Numbered from the stretch's first letter, positions 48,104 through 59,529 are shown. The stretch: 64,000 nucleotides of DNA from Lunularia cruciata (GCA_948567375.1 OX419762.1:253001-317000), one strand, 5' to 3'. Program-made: numbers and translations. The notes: generated by a model not told the origin, from the sequence alone.

Positions 48104-48540
48104 TTGCACTAGGAACACCCAGCTCGGGTTATTGTCCTCCCCCGCTTAACAAATGTCACTTCGTCTCTCCCTAGTGCGGCTTGATGGGAAGACTTGCACT
48201 AGGAACACCCAGCTCGGGTTAATGTCCTCCCCCGCTTAACAAATGTCACTTCGTCTCTCCCTAGTGCGGCTTGATGGGGTCTTCCCGTCCTTCGTGTTCT
48301 CTTCGTGTTCTTCGCCTTTTTCTCTTAACAAATGTCAGTGGAGGACCTTTATCATGTTGTTCAGGAATAGAATTAAGTTAGCTTTTCTCTTCTTAACCCT
48401 TACGCGGCTTGATGGGGACTCCCCTTCCTTCGTGTTCTCCACGCGGTCGCCTTTTTCTCTTAACAAATGTCACCGGAGGACCCTGATCATATTGTTCAGA
48501 AATAGATTTAAGTTAGCTTTTCTCTTCTTAACTCTTTTGG
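48104..48540 (+). repeat. Tandem array of LINE-tail-derived repeats
   Basis: A 90-bp duplication (units from about 48104 and 48194) carries AGGAACACCCAGCTCGGGTT and TGCGGCTTGATGGG. Two units of about 160-170 bp then follow, with CGGCTTGATGGGG, TCCTTCGTGTTCTC, CGCCTTTTTCTCTTAACAAA and GATCATATTGTTCAG. The tail block of the RLE LINE recurs three to four times here. The long plus-strand frame at 48243-48698 is produced by these repeats and is not considered a gene. Confidence 0.72.
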
Positions 48541-49540
48541 CTCTTGTTGTGAGTTGTTTTTTCCCATGTGTGCCTTCGGGTCTGTTTCCGTTTCTTTCTT
48601 GGTCCTTTGGGATTGATGCCCTATTTTCCTTTTTACACTTGGTTGTGCTTTGTATTCTTTTTGCTTTTGATGCCCGCATTATATATATATATATATAAAA
48701 GAGGTTCATGGTCCAGACATTTTGTCAAACCAACTGGTCACATGCTTTACCGATATAAAAGCTAGCTGAGATATTGGGAGAGTTTCATTTATAGATTTAC
48801 AAGTACACATGACATATTAAGATTAAGATAAAACTGGACATATTTTCCGGGTGAAAGGAAGGTTGTCCCCGTTGCAGTAAAGGGCGGCGGGTCACCTTTC
48901 CAAGTACCAGTAGCATTTTATGACTACGGGGCTTTTATCCATCAGAATTTTGAATAACTTGGCGCGTGCGCTCCGTTATTCGATATTTTGATGGCGCGTG
49001 CGCTAGGCATGGAACTATAACTGACACCCCATTGTTTTTATTTTATGTAGAACCTAAACGTTGACCCAGGGAGTTGCCGGAGATGAGGCATGTGTAGACG
49101 GGAGAGGAGAGGGGAGGGGAGGGGGAGACTTGAGAAGATATATCTATAAGTTCTGAGAGCTTTTTAGCATATAGCACTAGAGTGAATAGTTGATTTTTTT
49201 TGTCTTTTAATTTCGATTCCATTAATATTTAGATCGAAGATTACAGAGAATTGAATAGAAAGTTATGAGTATTTTTAATTTATTTAAAGTTTAGAGTGAT
49301 CATTATATATATATATCTAGAGTGATGAAACCAGAATTTTTATTTTTAATATCTTGGTTTTCTTGATTAAATTCCATGTGAATTTAGTTTGAAAATCACG
49401 GAGATGAAAATTGAAAGTCATGAGAGTTTATAATTTTTAGAGTTTCCAGATAAATTTTTTTTATGTGAGTTTGGATGTGAAAGGTTGTGATTTAGCAAAT
49501 ATGGGGAGATACGGAGAGGAGCATCATATGTTACTATCAT
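48541..49540. other. Non-coding stretch with short TA repeats
   Basis: A short (TA)n run lies at about 48680-48697 and another at about 49300. GGCGCGTGCGCT occurs twice (48960 and 48993). A purine-rich GGGAGAGGAGAGGGGAGGGG tract lies near 49095. The tract could include the 5' UTR of LINE copy 2, but nothing fixes its limit. Confidence 0.35.
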
Positions 49541-49556
49541 TATTTTTGTGTTAGCC

Positions 49557-49835
49557 ATGGTTACACCTTCCCATGTGGTGTTGCCTAGAGTGGCTCGGGA
49601 TACACTATGCCCGGTGTGTCACCAACGCTTTACCTCACAAGGAGTAAAGACCCATGTAGGAATGATGCACAAGGGCTATGATTTGACCACTTGGAATGCC
49701 CACATGCGACGAGCGACCACATCAACAATAGTGACACTTGGGATTATGCATGCTTCTTCTATCTCTTTGTTGATTGTTCCAAGGATACCGATCAAGTTTT
49801 GGAAGAGGTTAGCTTCTCAAGCGGGTTGCATTTAG
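49557..49835 (+). pseudogene. N-terminal C2H2 zinc-finger segment of LINE copy 2
   Basis: From ATG at 49557 the frame reads a finger LCPVCHQRFTSQGVKTHVG with a second His four residues on: C18-x2-C21-x11-H33-x4-H38. N-terminal zinc fingers of this kind bind target DNA in R2-type and related elements. The frame stops at 49833; the downstream region up to 50178 is shifted. Confidence 0.7.
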
Positions 49836-50177
49836 AGGTTATTTGAGACTAGTTTTCCATGTCCATGTCTATTCCATAGGCTACCCTGCACACTCCATGA
49901 TGAGGCTAGATAGACTTTTCATCTACCATTTGATTTTTTTGCACGTGATCCCTTGGACGAGTTAGCATGGTTCCTATTCCTCTTACACCCTCAATGGTGT
50001 CTTTGTTATGCTAGAGGGGGACTTGCATGACATACAAAAGTGGCTACTAGATTTTGTCAATTCCAAGCGGGGGATTGGGTGGTCCATCAAGAGTAGTTTG
50101 TTAGGGCTACATGATTTAGGAGACAAGCATCGCCACAAGATACCATAGAGTCCACTCAATTATGATAGTGTAGGACA

Positions 50178-51370
50178 TTGGGTGAGGCGGGAGAGTTTAG
50201 TAGAGTAGCACGAGCACTACACTCTTTGTCTATGGCGAGTCCTACTAATGAGACTATCTCTTCCTTATGCTCACTACATGCTATAGGAGTAGAGGGACTG
50301 CCACTAGAGGTCTTACATTATCAGCTTGAGCAGCCTTTATGTCTTGATAGATTGCTATTTGCACAAGCATTGTGCACTGCCCCTCAAATTTCCTCATGAG
50401 GCTTGTCAGGGATTGTTTATGAGCACCTTAGAGATTGCTTCCAAGCAGATGATCCTTCTAGTGGTTTTATCGAGTTGTTTCAGGTGGCTGCGACAATAGC
50501 AAGAGGAGACATTCCTATGTCTATTAGTCGGGTGTTAGGTAGTCAACTTCTTGCAATGGAGAAGGACATAGGGGCACTAGATTGATTGCTATTGGAAAGA
50601 TCTTTTTGCGTTTGGTCAGTCATACCATTTTCCATCAACATCGTTCTCACTTTTGACAACACCTTACTCCACATCAATTTGGAGTAGCTACACTTGGAGG
50701 ATGTGAGGCAATATCTTTAGGCATTAGGGCACTCCTAGATATCCATCCGGAGTGGGTTGTCCTATAGGTGGATGTTGAGAATGCTTTTAATAGCATCTCA
50801 CGAGCATCCATCTTTAGAGAGCTTAGGGAGGCCGGTGGATCCTTGGCAAGTCTCATACCTTTTGTGCGGTCTTTTTATGGCTCTTTTGCTTCCCTTTACT
50901 ACCAGCACCATGGTTCACAAGAAGGAATCACCGTCTTGGAGTCAACTATTGGTATAGGTTGAGTAGATCCTTTGGGGGGACCCTTATTTGCCATGGCTCA
51001 CTTTAAAGCTTTCTTATCTACTACTTTGGCCATGCTAGGTTGTGTATTTCCCACCTTGGCAGATGATACACACATCGTAGGCCCTATAGATCAGATTAGG
51101 CAGGCCTTTGACTACTTGACTACCAAGCTACATCAAGTAGACTTGAAAGCCAAGGTGTCAAAGTGTAGGGTATGATCCCCTTTAGGTATCCCTCCCTACC
51201 TTGAGCTTCCAATGGGTGTATCACATCCACAGATGGACTTTGTGTTCTTGGAGTGCTAGTAGGATCAAAGGATTTTGTCACACGCTTCTTAGACGCTACC
51301 CTTGTAGAGGATGTTCTCCATGTGGATGACCTTCTATTACTAGGAGATCCGCAAGTGACATTTTGTATAC
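50178..51370 (+). pseudogene. Reverse transcriptase of LINE copy 2
   Basis: Broken frames carry FQADDPSSGFIELFQVAAT, ARGDIPMSISRVLGSQLL (early RT blocks), VDVENAFNSISRASIFRELR (50768 onward), GGPLFAMAHFKAFLS and LADDTHIVGP with the catalytic Asp pair at about 51062-51067, then KAKVSKCRVWSPLGI. At least three stops or frameshifts are present. A TTG/TAG-rich junction near 50580-50760 separates fingers from palm. Confidence 0.82.
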
Positions 51371-52001
51371 TCTCTTGTAGTATTGCTTGTTGACCATCCT
51401 ACCTTAACCGTACAATTCCCCCGTCACCATCCTTCCTATCACGTCTGAGAGCATTTGATAGGAGGATTATGGGAGTCTTTGGTGATATTATGGGATCATG
51501 GACATTTGAGTGTGTGATAGGGGATTTGACGCATAGACGAATGGCTCTGCCCAATCTCATGTGGTGAGGATGGCTTGCTATCTATGGAGGAGATGACACC
51601 TAGAGTGTTTTTGGGTAGTTGTGCTCTCTCGACACCCCTACTTTCCTCTCGTTTTGTTGTTGCTGATAGGCCGGTTATGGAGACTTATGTGATAGAGGTG
51701 GAGAGAAGATCCTTTTCTCTCTAGATGTTATTATGGCAGACAAGAGATAGTTTATCCCCACGGGCACAAGAGGATTTTCCACTTTTTGCTTCACTATCAT
51801 CAGATTGGACTAGAGGTTTACAGTCTTCCTTGATGAAGCGACAATGTGAGCATATGCTACATTCTCTTACTTGACTCGTCCATTCCTCAGGCTACTAGAG
51901 CACATCTTTGCTCTTGCTCTAGCAAGGATGCATGCTCTTGAATCCTAGTTTGACCGTGCATTAGGGCATTCCGACTTGCACCAACTACTTTCTCTACAGC
52001 G

Positions 52002-52517
52002 ATGAGGTTTTTCCTAGGTTTGGTCCACCCATCTGCATCTTCATTACTCACTTGTGAGTGTGGTTCTACACTAGATGCAACAACGGTCCACATGACACGG
52101 TGTCCTTTTAGAGGACAAAGTATAGCTACCCATGATGCCGTTAGGGACATAGTGTTTGCTATGGCACGAGAGAGTGGATACTTGGCTTGGAGGGAGTGTT
52201 CATATGCTTTGCAGATGACACATGTCAGGGTAGACTTATACTTGGTCCGAGATGATCAGGTGACAGTAGTGGATGTTGTGGTTATGGACCCTACGCGGGA
52301 TAGAATTTTAGAGGGAGTGATTACCCATCCCCTTGGATGGGAGGCGAGTGCAGCAGCATGTTGCAAGGTCTTCAAGTATAAGGGCATGCAACAAGGTCAC
52401 CTCTTTGTTCCTCTAGCCTTGGAGTTATATGGAGCGATGGACACGTTGGTCAAGGAGTGTGTGAGAGCTTATCATGTTAGGCACCAGGGGTACCACTCTC
52501 ACTCTCATACTTTGTAG
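52002..52517 (+). CDS. Intact Cys/His knuckle plus restriction-like endonuclease reading frame of LINE copy 2
   Basis: An open frame of 171 codons is the C-terminal module of the LINE polyprotein; its own ATG is internal, so it is not a separate gene. The knuckle is C18-x-C20-x9-H30-x3-C34. The endonuclease motif is R76-V77-D78, twelve residues, then D91, in RVDLYLVRDDQVTVVDVVVM. K122 and K125-Y126 follow, in the place of the Lys/Tyr element of RLE domains. This PD-(D/E)XK fold nicks the target DNA to prime reverse transcription. Pro is replaced by Val in the R/KPD triad, a tolerated variant if real. Copy 1 has lost both Asp residues. Confidence 0.75.
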   Translation: MRFFLGLVHPSASSLLTCECGSTLDATTVHMTRCPFRGQSIATHDAVRDIVFAMARESGYLAWRECSYALQMTHVRVDLYLVRDDQVTVVDVVVMDPTRDRILEGVITHPLGWEASAAACCKVFKYKGMQQGHLFVPLALELYGAMDTLVKECVRAYHVRHQGYHSHSHTL

Positions 52518-52649
52518 CATATTTTAGATAGTGTGTGTCCATTGCTTTATGGAGAGCAATGGCTGGTGCAATCCCATAGGAGAGAAATCACATTAGGTGA
52601 TGTTTCTTCGGATGCTCCAGTTGGGTGTAGACCGTACAACTTGCATAGC

Positions 52650-52733
52650 TCAGATATCTTAGGTGCGATAGGGTAGATTTCTCATATAGACTTTATTGGG
52701 GCTTAGCCCCATTTTACCTTACCAAAGCAAGCA
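52650..52733 (+). repeat. 3' tail of LINE copy 2 with conserved hairpin
   Basis: Reads GATAGGGTAGATTTCTCATA, then GGGGCTTAGCCCC, an inverted repeat of six base pairs, then ATTTTACCTT. The next expected block (TTTTGTCTCTCCCTTGTACG) is replaced by foreign sequence at 52734-52867. Confidence 0.7.
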
Positions 52734-52867
52734 CTCGGTTCTCGTGAAAATTCATGATGGGCTTGCAGAAGTTACATTCCTTCGCTCAGACATCTTCCAC
52801 ATGGCAAAGAGAAAGGACAAAATCTTGATGACCTTTAATTCAGCTGCATTCCGTCAAGGCTTGAACA
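52734..52867 (+). other. Foreign segment embedded in the LINE tail
   Basis: About 134 bp, open in one frame (HSVLVKIHDGLAEVTFL, SDIFHMAKRKDKILMTF), not present in other tail copies. It lies between ATTTTACCTT and CTTGATGGGGTCTTCCC. It may be a transcript fragment acquired by template switching. Source unknown. Confidence 0.45.
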
Positions 52868-53290
52868 TACTGCTTGATGGGGTCTTCCCCTCCTTCATTT
52901 TTTCTACCAGGTTGCCTTCTTAATAATTGGTTTTTTCTTTCTTTTACTTGCCATGCAAGTATCAACAGCTTATGTTTGAACTTTGAAGGAATTCTAACCG
53001 GGCTGGGGCAATCCATAGAGAGCAATCAGTCTAGTCTAGGTGATGTTTTTTTTTTATTGGTCTCTTAAGTGGACCTTACGATTTATATAACTCGAATATC
53101 TTAGGATTGTAGGGCAGATTTTTCATGTCGATCTTATTAGAACCTAATTCCATTTTACTTCTTTTGTCTCCCCCTTGTTCAGGTTGACGGGTCTTTCCAT
53201 CGTTGATGTGTTCTTTTGTCTCCCCCTTGTTCAGGTTGAAGGGTCTTTCCGTCCTTCATGTGTTCTATGTGGTCATCTTTTTCCACTTTG
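52868..53290 (+). repeat. Further LINE tail fragments
   Basis: GCTTGATGGGGTCTTCCCCT at about 52872 completes the tail of copy 2. A second fragment begins near 53098 (GTAGGGCAGATTTTTCATG), and its TTTTGTCTCCCCCTTGTTCA block is duplicated at about 53162 and 53213. Confidence 0.65.
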
Positions 53291-55180
53291 AGCGAAATGA
53301 CACGCGGGTTGGGAGACGCGGAAACAAAGCAAATTCTATTTTTGTTCAACACCAAGTACAACATCTGAGATTGTTAACTAGGAACAACACAGGATCTTAA
53401 TCCTGCGTTATCTATTCCCACTCATGTCAGGAGATAATTTCGGCTGAGAGAATATAATGACAAATTATAGTACGCTTGCAAATACGCGTCACGAGCCAGA
53501 TGTTCATGAGACTAAGTTTGACCAGTTTAAAGAACATAAAATAAACGAAGTAGTACTGCAAGAATCACTCAAGGCTCCATGAATTGTTAAACTATGACTT
53601 TCAAACAATCTTGAAACGTCCGGTGCGGTCGTTCCCTGCCAGCTTTGGTTTCTTAATGGATATAATCTGTGATGAATCTTACACTTAATGTAACTAGAGT
53701 TAAGTTAGTTACTTTCTCTTCTCCTTCGCTTATCTGTATCCAAATTCATATTTGACACTTCGACTTAACAGTATCTCAAGTTGACCACGACTTAACTGTA
53801 CCCTTTGTATGCTTAGACATGGAACACTAATCCCATATGGGGAACCATTTCACACCACGTACGATTGTGCAATACTCACAACAAGACATAGGTGTCTGTC
53901 AAGAAAAAGATCAGTATTGATTTGAAAAATGAAATATAAGAGACTCTTTTTCTCTACAGTGTGAATTAGGTCGCTAAATAAGAATTATAAGTAACGGATG
54001 AGACCTTCTATGACAATTGTCAATGGTAAGGGTTTTGAGAACATGTTTTACAATCTGGGTAATGATAATCATTTATCGATGATAACGAAAATGATATGTT
54101 TTATCTTTCAATTTTTTTTATCCAATTCGAATACCTTGATCCTGATCGGAAATATCGGACTCTACTAGACTCCACTGACCTCAATTCGGATTTCCCAACT
54201 CGACCGGACTTCTCAATTCTAGCCCGAGCACTTGATATTGACAAGAACATTGTTTGCATACATGGAAGAGAAAGGCAATGTGCCTCGGTGCCTGTGTAGA
54301 TATAATTTAATGAATAGATAATTGTCCGAAGTTCTTGAGTCAGCACTTGCTGTAGTTGTAGTGCTTGCTACCTATATCTTACGAGCTCACTTTTGAACTG
54401 ACTCTTCCAATGAAAGAGAGTTGATTGGAAATAGAAATCTTGGTTGATGAGATGGATGATGGCTATAAACATCGGGGATAAGAAGAAGGAAAAAAATCTC
54501 GAAAACGTTGAGTGCAGAACCGCAGTGCAACCTCACTACCAAAAGGAGAAGACGTGATATCGTATGCATGTTGATACCTAGATATTCCTGTCCATCCTTC
54601 GTGTTTTCTACGCGGTCGCCCTTTGATGTTCCTTCAGTGTAAACTTTTTTTTTTTTTTCAGTGTAAACTAGTACTATCCTGGACACACACATAAATACCA
54701 TTATCCTGTTGTTTGGGCTGTCACAGGATGAGTGGACCGATGAGGGTCAACAGTTGCTATCCAAACTATGAGGGAATGGACAAAACCTTATCAACGCTGC
54801 GTAATCAGATGTGATGTTTGGAGGGGTTGCTTTTCTACAAAGAAGGACCGGGACAACACATTCCCATGATGCGGGCGTACTGGCGAAGTGTGCACTGCCA
54901 TGGAGGTGAGTAGCCTCATCCATATATACGGCCCCCAGGTCTTTAGGGGGAGTCGAAAGATCCACACTCCAGAATTGACACATGATGGGAGTTTCTTCAC
55001 TTCCTCACCAAAATTGAGATGTGGTTTTTGGTGGAAATTCAGCAGAAGCGTGACTTCCTAAAAGCCCGACGCTATTGACTAACAAGGAAACAGGACGGAT
55101 GCTAAAATAGAACATGTTGAACACATGAAAACATTATTATATATACACATATTAAACCAAAATAGATTTTTCTATATTTT
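53291..55180. other. Intergenic DNA with one short tail fragment
   Basis: A piece CATCCTTCGTGTTTTCTACG with CGGTCGCC lies at 54593-54620. The remaining sequence has higher GC and shows short frames at 54096-54299 and 54747-55000, none with a recognisable family. Confidence 0.35.
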
Positions 55181-55182
55181 TT

Positions 55183-55296
55183 ATAGATTTCTCATACAGA
55201 CTCTATTGGGGCTTAGCCAAATTTTACCTTTTTTTTTTCTCTCCCTTGTACAGCTTGATGGGGTCTTCCCCTCCTTTGCTTTTTCTACGCGGTCGC
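55183..55296 (+). repeat. LINE tail fragment
   Basis: Starts AGATTTCTCATACAGACTCT, includes GGGGCTTAGCCAAATTTTAC (hairpin partly degraded), CTTGTACAGCTTGATGGGGT and ends at CTACGCGGTCGCC. Its 5' boundary differs from other fragments, as expected for 5'-truncated insertions. Confidence 0.75.
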
Positions 55297-57555
55297 CTTT
55301 GGAGTTTAAACCGAAATTACTTTACTTCTCATCTGGGCAATCATCGGATTTCCTAACTTTAGTATTCTCCGAGTAGTTGCACTTCAGTGCATGCACTGGG
55401 GGGTTCAGTTTTAGTGTTTGAGAGCCTCTGTAGGAATCCGTCAAATTTGTTATAGAAAACCGATAAAAAAGTATGGGTTTGAAAACTTTTTATTATGAAA
55501 AAGTTACGAGTAGAGTGCGTAAATATAATACTGGGGACGGGGTGCTCCGGATATCAATCTAAAACTTAATCGCATCTGGATGGAACCTGCACAGAAATCT
55601 TGTCATCGCGTCGGCACCTGCAGAGAGGGAAATTTTTTAAAAACTATAACATCGCATAATTCTTCGTTGCTGTCCTCTCACATGACCACGCGGTTCATTA
55701 TGTTAACTAAAAGTTTAGGGTTGAGGGTAACTAAAGTTAACTAAAGATTGATGTTTAATTTAATTTGGATACTCATAAATGATCACTAATAAACAACCCA
55801 ACGTTAAAGTTGAAACCCCGTATACCAATACACTACCCGTAACCAGGTTCATGGGTATCAGTACACTACACGTAACCAGATTTACAGGTATGTTCACTTT
55901 TCAAATCCAAAAGCTTATGGTTACCCGGACAAATTTTATGCATTTTGAGAATCTGCTCGTAAAACTCTTACTCATCCTAAAACTGAACACCCCAGTTTCT
56001 CAAAAAGCTCAAACTCACTTCAGCAAGGCAACAACTGCTCAATCAGAGTGGGAATTGCACCAATGAGTAGAAATCGAGATCAAGAAGGCACAACGGTAAA
56101 TGGTAAACTGCTTGAATGTCTGGGACCCTATGTTGAGATATATCTTTCACTCGATGAAGTAAAAGATGCATGAGAGTGGACTCGATTTTATGTCATCATA
56201 ATAGCTGAGCTCTGCTTCCAACTTGTTTCCCGTCTAAGTGTCGCAAGAGGATTGCGCCATTTCTTCAGTTTTGACTTCTATCGATTGGCGATATTATGTT
56301 CGCGTGATGGACTGGAAATGGAAAGAAATGTTCTAGAGGTTCAGAGCACCAATCCTTGCTGTCCTGAAGAGAATTGTTTTGTTGCTTTGATTTACTATTA
56401 TTTTCGACTCAACTCCAAGGCCAGAAAGCTGAGAAGTAATCCCTGTCGTAGAACAAGTAAAGTACGTAGGGAAAGAGCACTCCCGTACCAAATGGCGGAA
56501 TTCGGAAGCAACGCGATATATCAAACACGAGGGTTGAAAAAGTGAAAAACTACCCGTTTATAGGCAATCGTGTTGAGACCACGAGTAAAATGCACAGACA
56601 CCTGTGCATGCCAACTAGCAAACTACGAAACCTGTGACCTTATCCGATATTATCCTTATGACCGGTACACGTAAGCTCATCCAGCTATCACTACTTGACA
56701 GGACGTGTTTGGTGACTAGCACGCAACGGGAGCAAAAACACGCCGCACGTCCTGGCACCAGAAACGCGTCTCTAATTAGACGCGCTTTTGCTTATTTACC
56801 GGGGAGCTTAACCTGCAGCTGATGCAATACGTCACCCAACTCTAATCATGTTCAGATGTAATTAGTGAGCAACCCCTGCTGGAACCTGATGGATAGGGAG
56901 CCTATGTGGTCTGGACGTGGACTAATCAACACGTCAGCGTTATCACTCCAACTCGTCAGGCTATTACTATCGACGCGTGCCACCTGATATCCATCGTCAC
57001 TCCTGCATCATATTCCAAGGAAGTGGATATATAGATACGGTGGTGTCAAGTCAGCCCGCTCATCATTTCATGCAATAGCCATGTAACTACGATATCATGA
57101 AATTCTGGACATAGTTATACAGATTGCATTGCAACATCGAATACTGGAAAAGTTCAAGGAAAAAGCTTCAAATCGTTAACTTTGTAGCATTTTGAATAAG
57201 GGACATTCGGTTAGGTTAACCAGGAAGAAACCACACCTAGGATAACAAGAAGGATGGAAGCCTTCAACGGAGAACACCGACCAGGGGATCCCCTAAACTA
57301 AACACTCTCTTTGCTATAGAGCATGTTACAGGTTTACAACAGGTTGTAGCAGTTTTTCATCTTATCTTTTCCCATCCATCTAGTTGTGCTTGCTTTACTA
57401 CTCAACTTAGAGGCATCAGAGTTTATGAGTCCAGGCTCATAAATGTAAGATTTGGAGCCCTTACGCGGTCCTCACTCCCTCTGACTTCCCACCAGGATTA
57501 CAGTTTCCCATGGCAGTTTGTGAGTTTTGTGCTCTCTTTTAGTTTGTGAGTTTTG
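55297..57555. other. Intergenic DNA, no gene recognised
   Basis: A short tandem repeat of about 34 bp at 55825-55890 carries ACACTACCCGTAACCAG and ACACTACACGTAACCAG. The frame at 56252-56545 is open over 97 codons without a recognisable domain. No tRNA box A/B pair was found. Confidence 0.35.
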
Positions 57556-57559
57556 TGCT

Positions 57560-57680
57560 CTCTTCTCATACAGACTCTATTGGGGCTTAGCCCCATGTTA
57601 CCTTTTTTGTCTCTCCCTTGTACGGCTTGATGGGGTCTTCCCATCCTTCATTTATCCTACGTGGCCGCCTTTCTCTTTTA
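57560..57680 (+). repeat. LINE tail fragment
   Basis: Starts TCTCATACAGACTCTATTGG, has the intact GGGGCTTAGCCCC hairpin, CTTGTACGGCTTGATGGGGT and ends CGTGGCCGCCTTTCTC. A 24-bp direct repeat (GTTTGTGAGTTTTGTGCTCT...) lies immediately upstream at 57516-57563. Confidence 0.78.
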
Positions 57681-57689
57681 GCATATGAG

Positions 57690-58755
57690 AGTTCTCTAAT
57701 TTGTTTATATTATACACCTTAGTATAGGGTACAGCCCATGCTCACCTCCTCCCCAAGTGGCTTACTCCATTCTTACCTCCCTCAGGTCCCATATGTAGCA
57801 CGGACTTTCCCACCTACATAGGCATTGTTGCCATATTTCTGGATATTTGATAGTACTATCCGCCATACTTTCTCTATTCTACTAGGCCGTGCATGCTCCC
57901 ACAACTATCAAATGAGTGTTGTAGGCAGTAGTTAGCTCTCTCCATAGCCATGGGCAGATGCGGCCTCATAGGGCAGGAGGCCATAGCACCAACAACATAT
58001 ATCTGCACTTGGGCTCTAGTAGTCCCTCATTTAGCAGATAGGTTCTCTCATCATGGCCGTTCCTTCCTATCAGGTCATATCATGATAGTGGATTTGAGCT
58101 TTTATGACTTCCAAGCGTATCTTTGATTGGCTCATGACTTATTGCTAGGCCTTACATGCTCGTCACCCCTCTAGTTCATTGACTTTGTCTCCCTAGACTC
58201 TAGAATCCCCAAGCTTATCTCAATGAGTGTATGCACACTCACACACTTACTAGCATCTCCATTGATGTGCCTTTACTTGACAGAGCTAGGATCTTCTCTT
58301 GTGAGAGAAAGGCTATGGAGCATGGTTCCAACTTTCACACTTGTTTGATGACTTCTATTTTACATCCAAGGAATTTACCACAACACTACGATAGAGGTTG
58401 GATCTCCCACATCTAGCTCTCATGTGCCTTTTGACCCAATGTGCATGTGGTTCACCACACGACATGCAAGGGATACATTTTTTACGATGTGCAGTTGGTT
58501 GGGAGCCCACCAAAGTCCATGATGCAATTTGTGATATGGTCGCTTAGCTCTTACGAGCTATACTGGCTCCAAGTTCAGATTGAGCAATTTTTGGATCTAC
58601 TAAGACCACCTATCCATTGGGCACAAGCAAATATTGTTACTTTCACAAATGGTCATCGTACCTTGCATGACATGGTGGTGGAAATGCTCTACGAGTGGAG
58701 TCATTGGCAGGAGCAAGCATATATGAAAAAGCAGCAGTGACCATTGCCTCTAGTG
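57690..58755 (+). other. Possible decayed coding region of unknown family
   Basis: Two plus-strand segments in one frame, 58231-58416 and 58441-58740, are separated by two stops and read SISIDVPLLDRARIFSCERK, LVGSPPKSMMQFVIWSLSS and LRPPIHWAQANIVTFTNGHR. They may be one broken protein, but no domain is recognised. It ends at 58740, just before the LTR1 copy at 58756. Confidence 0.3.
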
Positions 58756-59334
58756 TGTAAGAGCATGAGAAGCATAGAAGATTGGAACTCAAGAAGCACA
58801 CAAGGTTGTAACTCTCAAAAAACTCTGATGCACCAAAGAAGCACACTGTCTTTATTACATAGCCAAGAGGATCCACTCAAAGGGAGTTACACACTTAGAT
58901 AAGATACATGGATTAGTGGCATATCAATGAGCTCCACCTTAGATTAGATGCATGGATTGGTGACATGTTGATTATTATCTTATTTGGTTGGTCAAACAAG
59001 TTAGACCAAAAAGAATCTTTAGGAAATCTTCTTGTAAGGAGCTCAAAATAGCATGGAAGAGGTACAATTGGAAAGATCCCAATGACAAATGAGGTGGGAG
59101 TAAGCAACACTTTATCTATCAGAAGGGATTAAGATTCTATTTTTGAGGCCTAATTCTTTTGTTTAAGCCTCTAAAATTGACTTTGAAGTTTTTGACGTAT
59201 TTTGACTTTGCATTATTAGTGGAAGTCCTCTTTTGGAGACTCTTCTATTTGACCTACTTCATGTTTAACCTCTCTAAAGATATTACCAAACCCATTTTCA
59301 CATATAGCTAATTTTTTTAGCTAATAGTATTACA
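58756..59334 (-). mobile_element. Solo LTR1 with TAGTG/TTGTG target duplication
   Basis: The minus strand runs TGTAATACTATTAGCTAA to CATGCTCTTACA (579 bp), homologous to other LTR1 copies through the AGGCCTAATTC and CCATGTATC blocks. Flanks TAGTG and TTGTG differ at one base. No internal retrotransposon sequence adjoins it. Confidence 0.8.
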
Positions 59335-59529
59335 TTGTGGCAAGGAGGACCACTATGTACAAATGCTATCCTCAGATACCTTTGTCTCCCTAGCGATTGA
59401 GATTTTTTAGCACCTACATCACCATTCTGAGCATCTTCTTGTGGATGTAGAATGAGGTTGTTTGTAGAGAAGAGGGGTGTTGGATACCTCTCCAGCCATG
59501 CTCATATCCTTTTACCAATAGTGCATTTT

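Larger units (their letters stand above)
49557..52733 (+). mobile_element. RLE-class non-LTR retrotransposon, copy 2 (all coding modules visible, decayed)
   Basis: Modules in order: N-terminal C2H2 finger (49557-49832), RT (about 50178-51370), Cys/His knuckle and restriction-like endonuclease (52002-52517), and 3' UTR/tail (to 52733). Absence of an apurinic-type endonuclease, RT before endonuclease, and the CxC...HxxxC plus R-V-D-x12-D signature are diagnostic of RLE-bearing LINE clades. Frameshifts and stops between modules make it non-autonomous now. A further tail piece is at 52868-52923. Confidence 0.83.

Noticed and set aside
48243-48698. 151-codon plus-strand open frame with internal repeats
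   Set aside because: It is produced by tandem LINE-tail fragments; its repeats are DNA repeats and the composition is not gene-like.
58441-58740. Open frame considered as an intact gene
   Set aside because: Its listed start is GTG, in-frame stops lie just upstream, no domain is recognised, and it abuts a solo LTR; kept only as a low-confidence decayed region.
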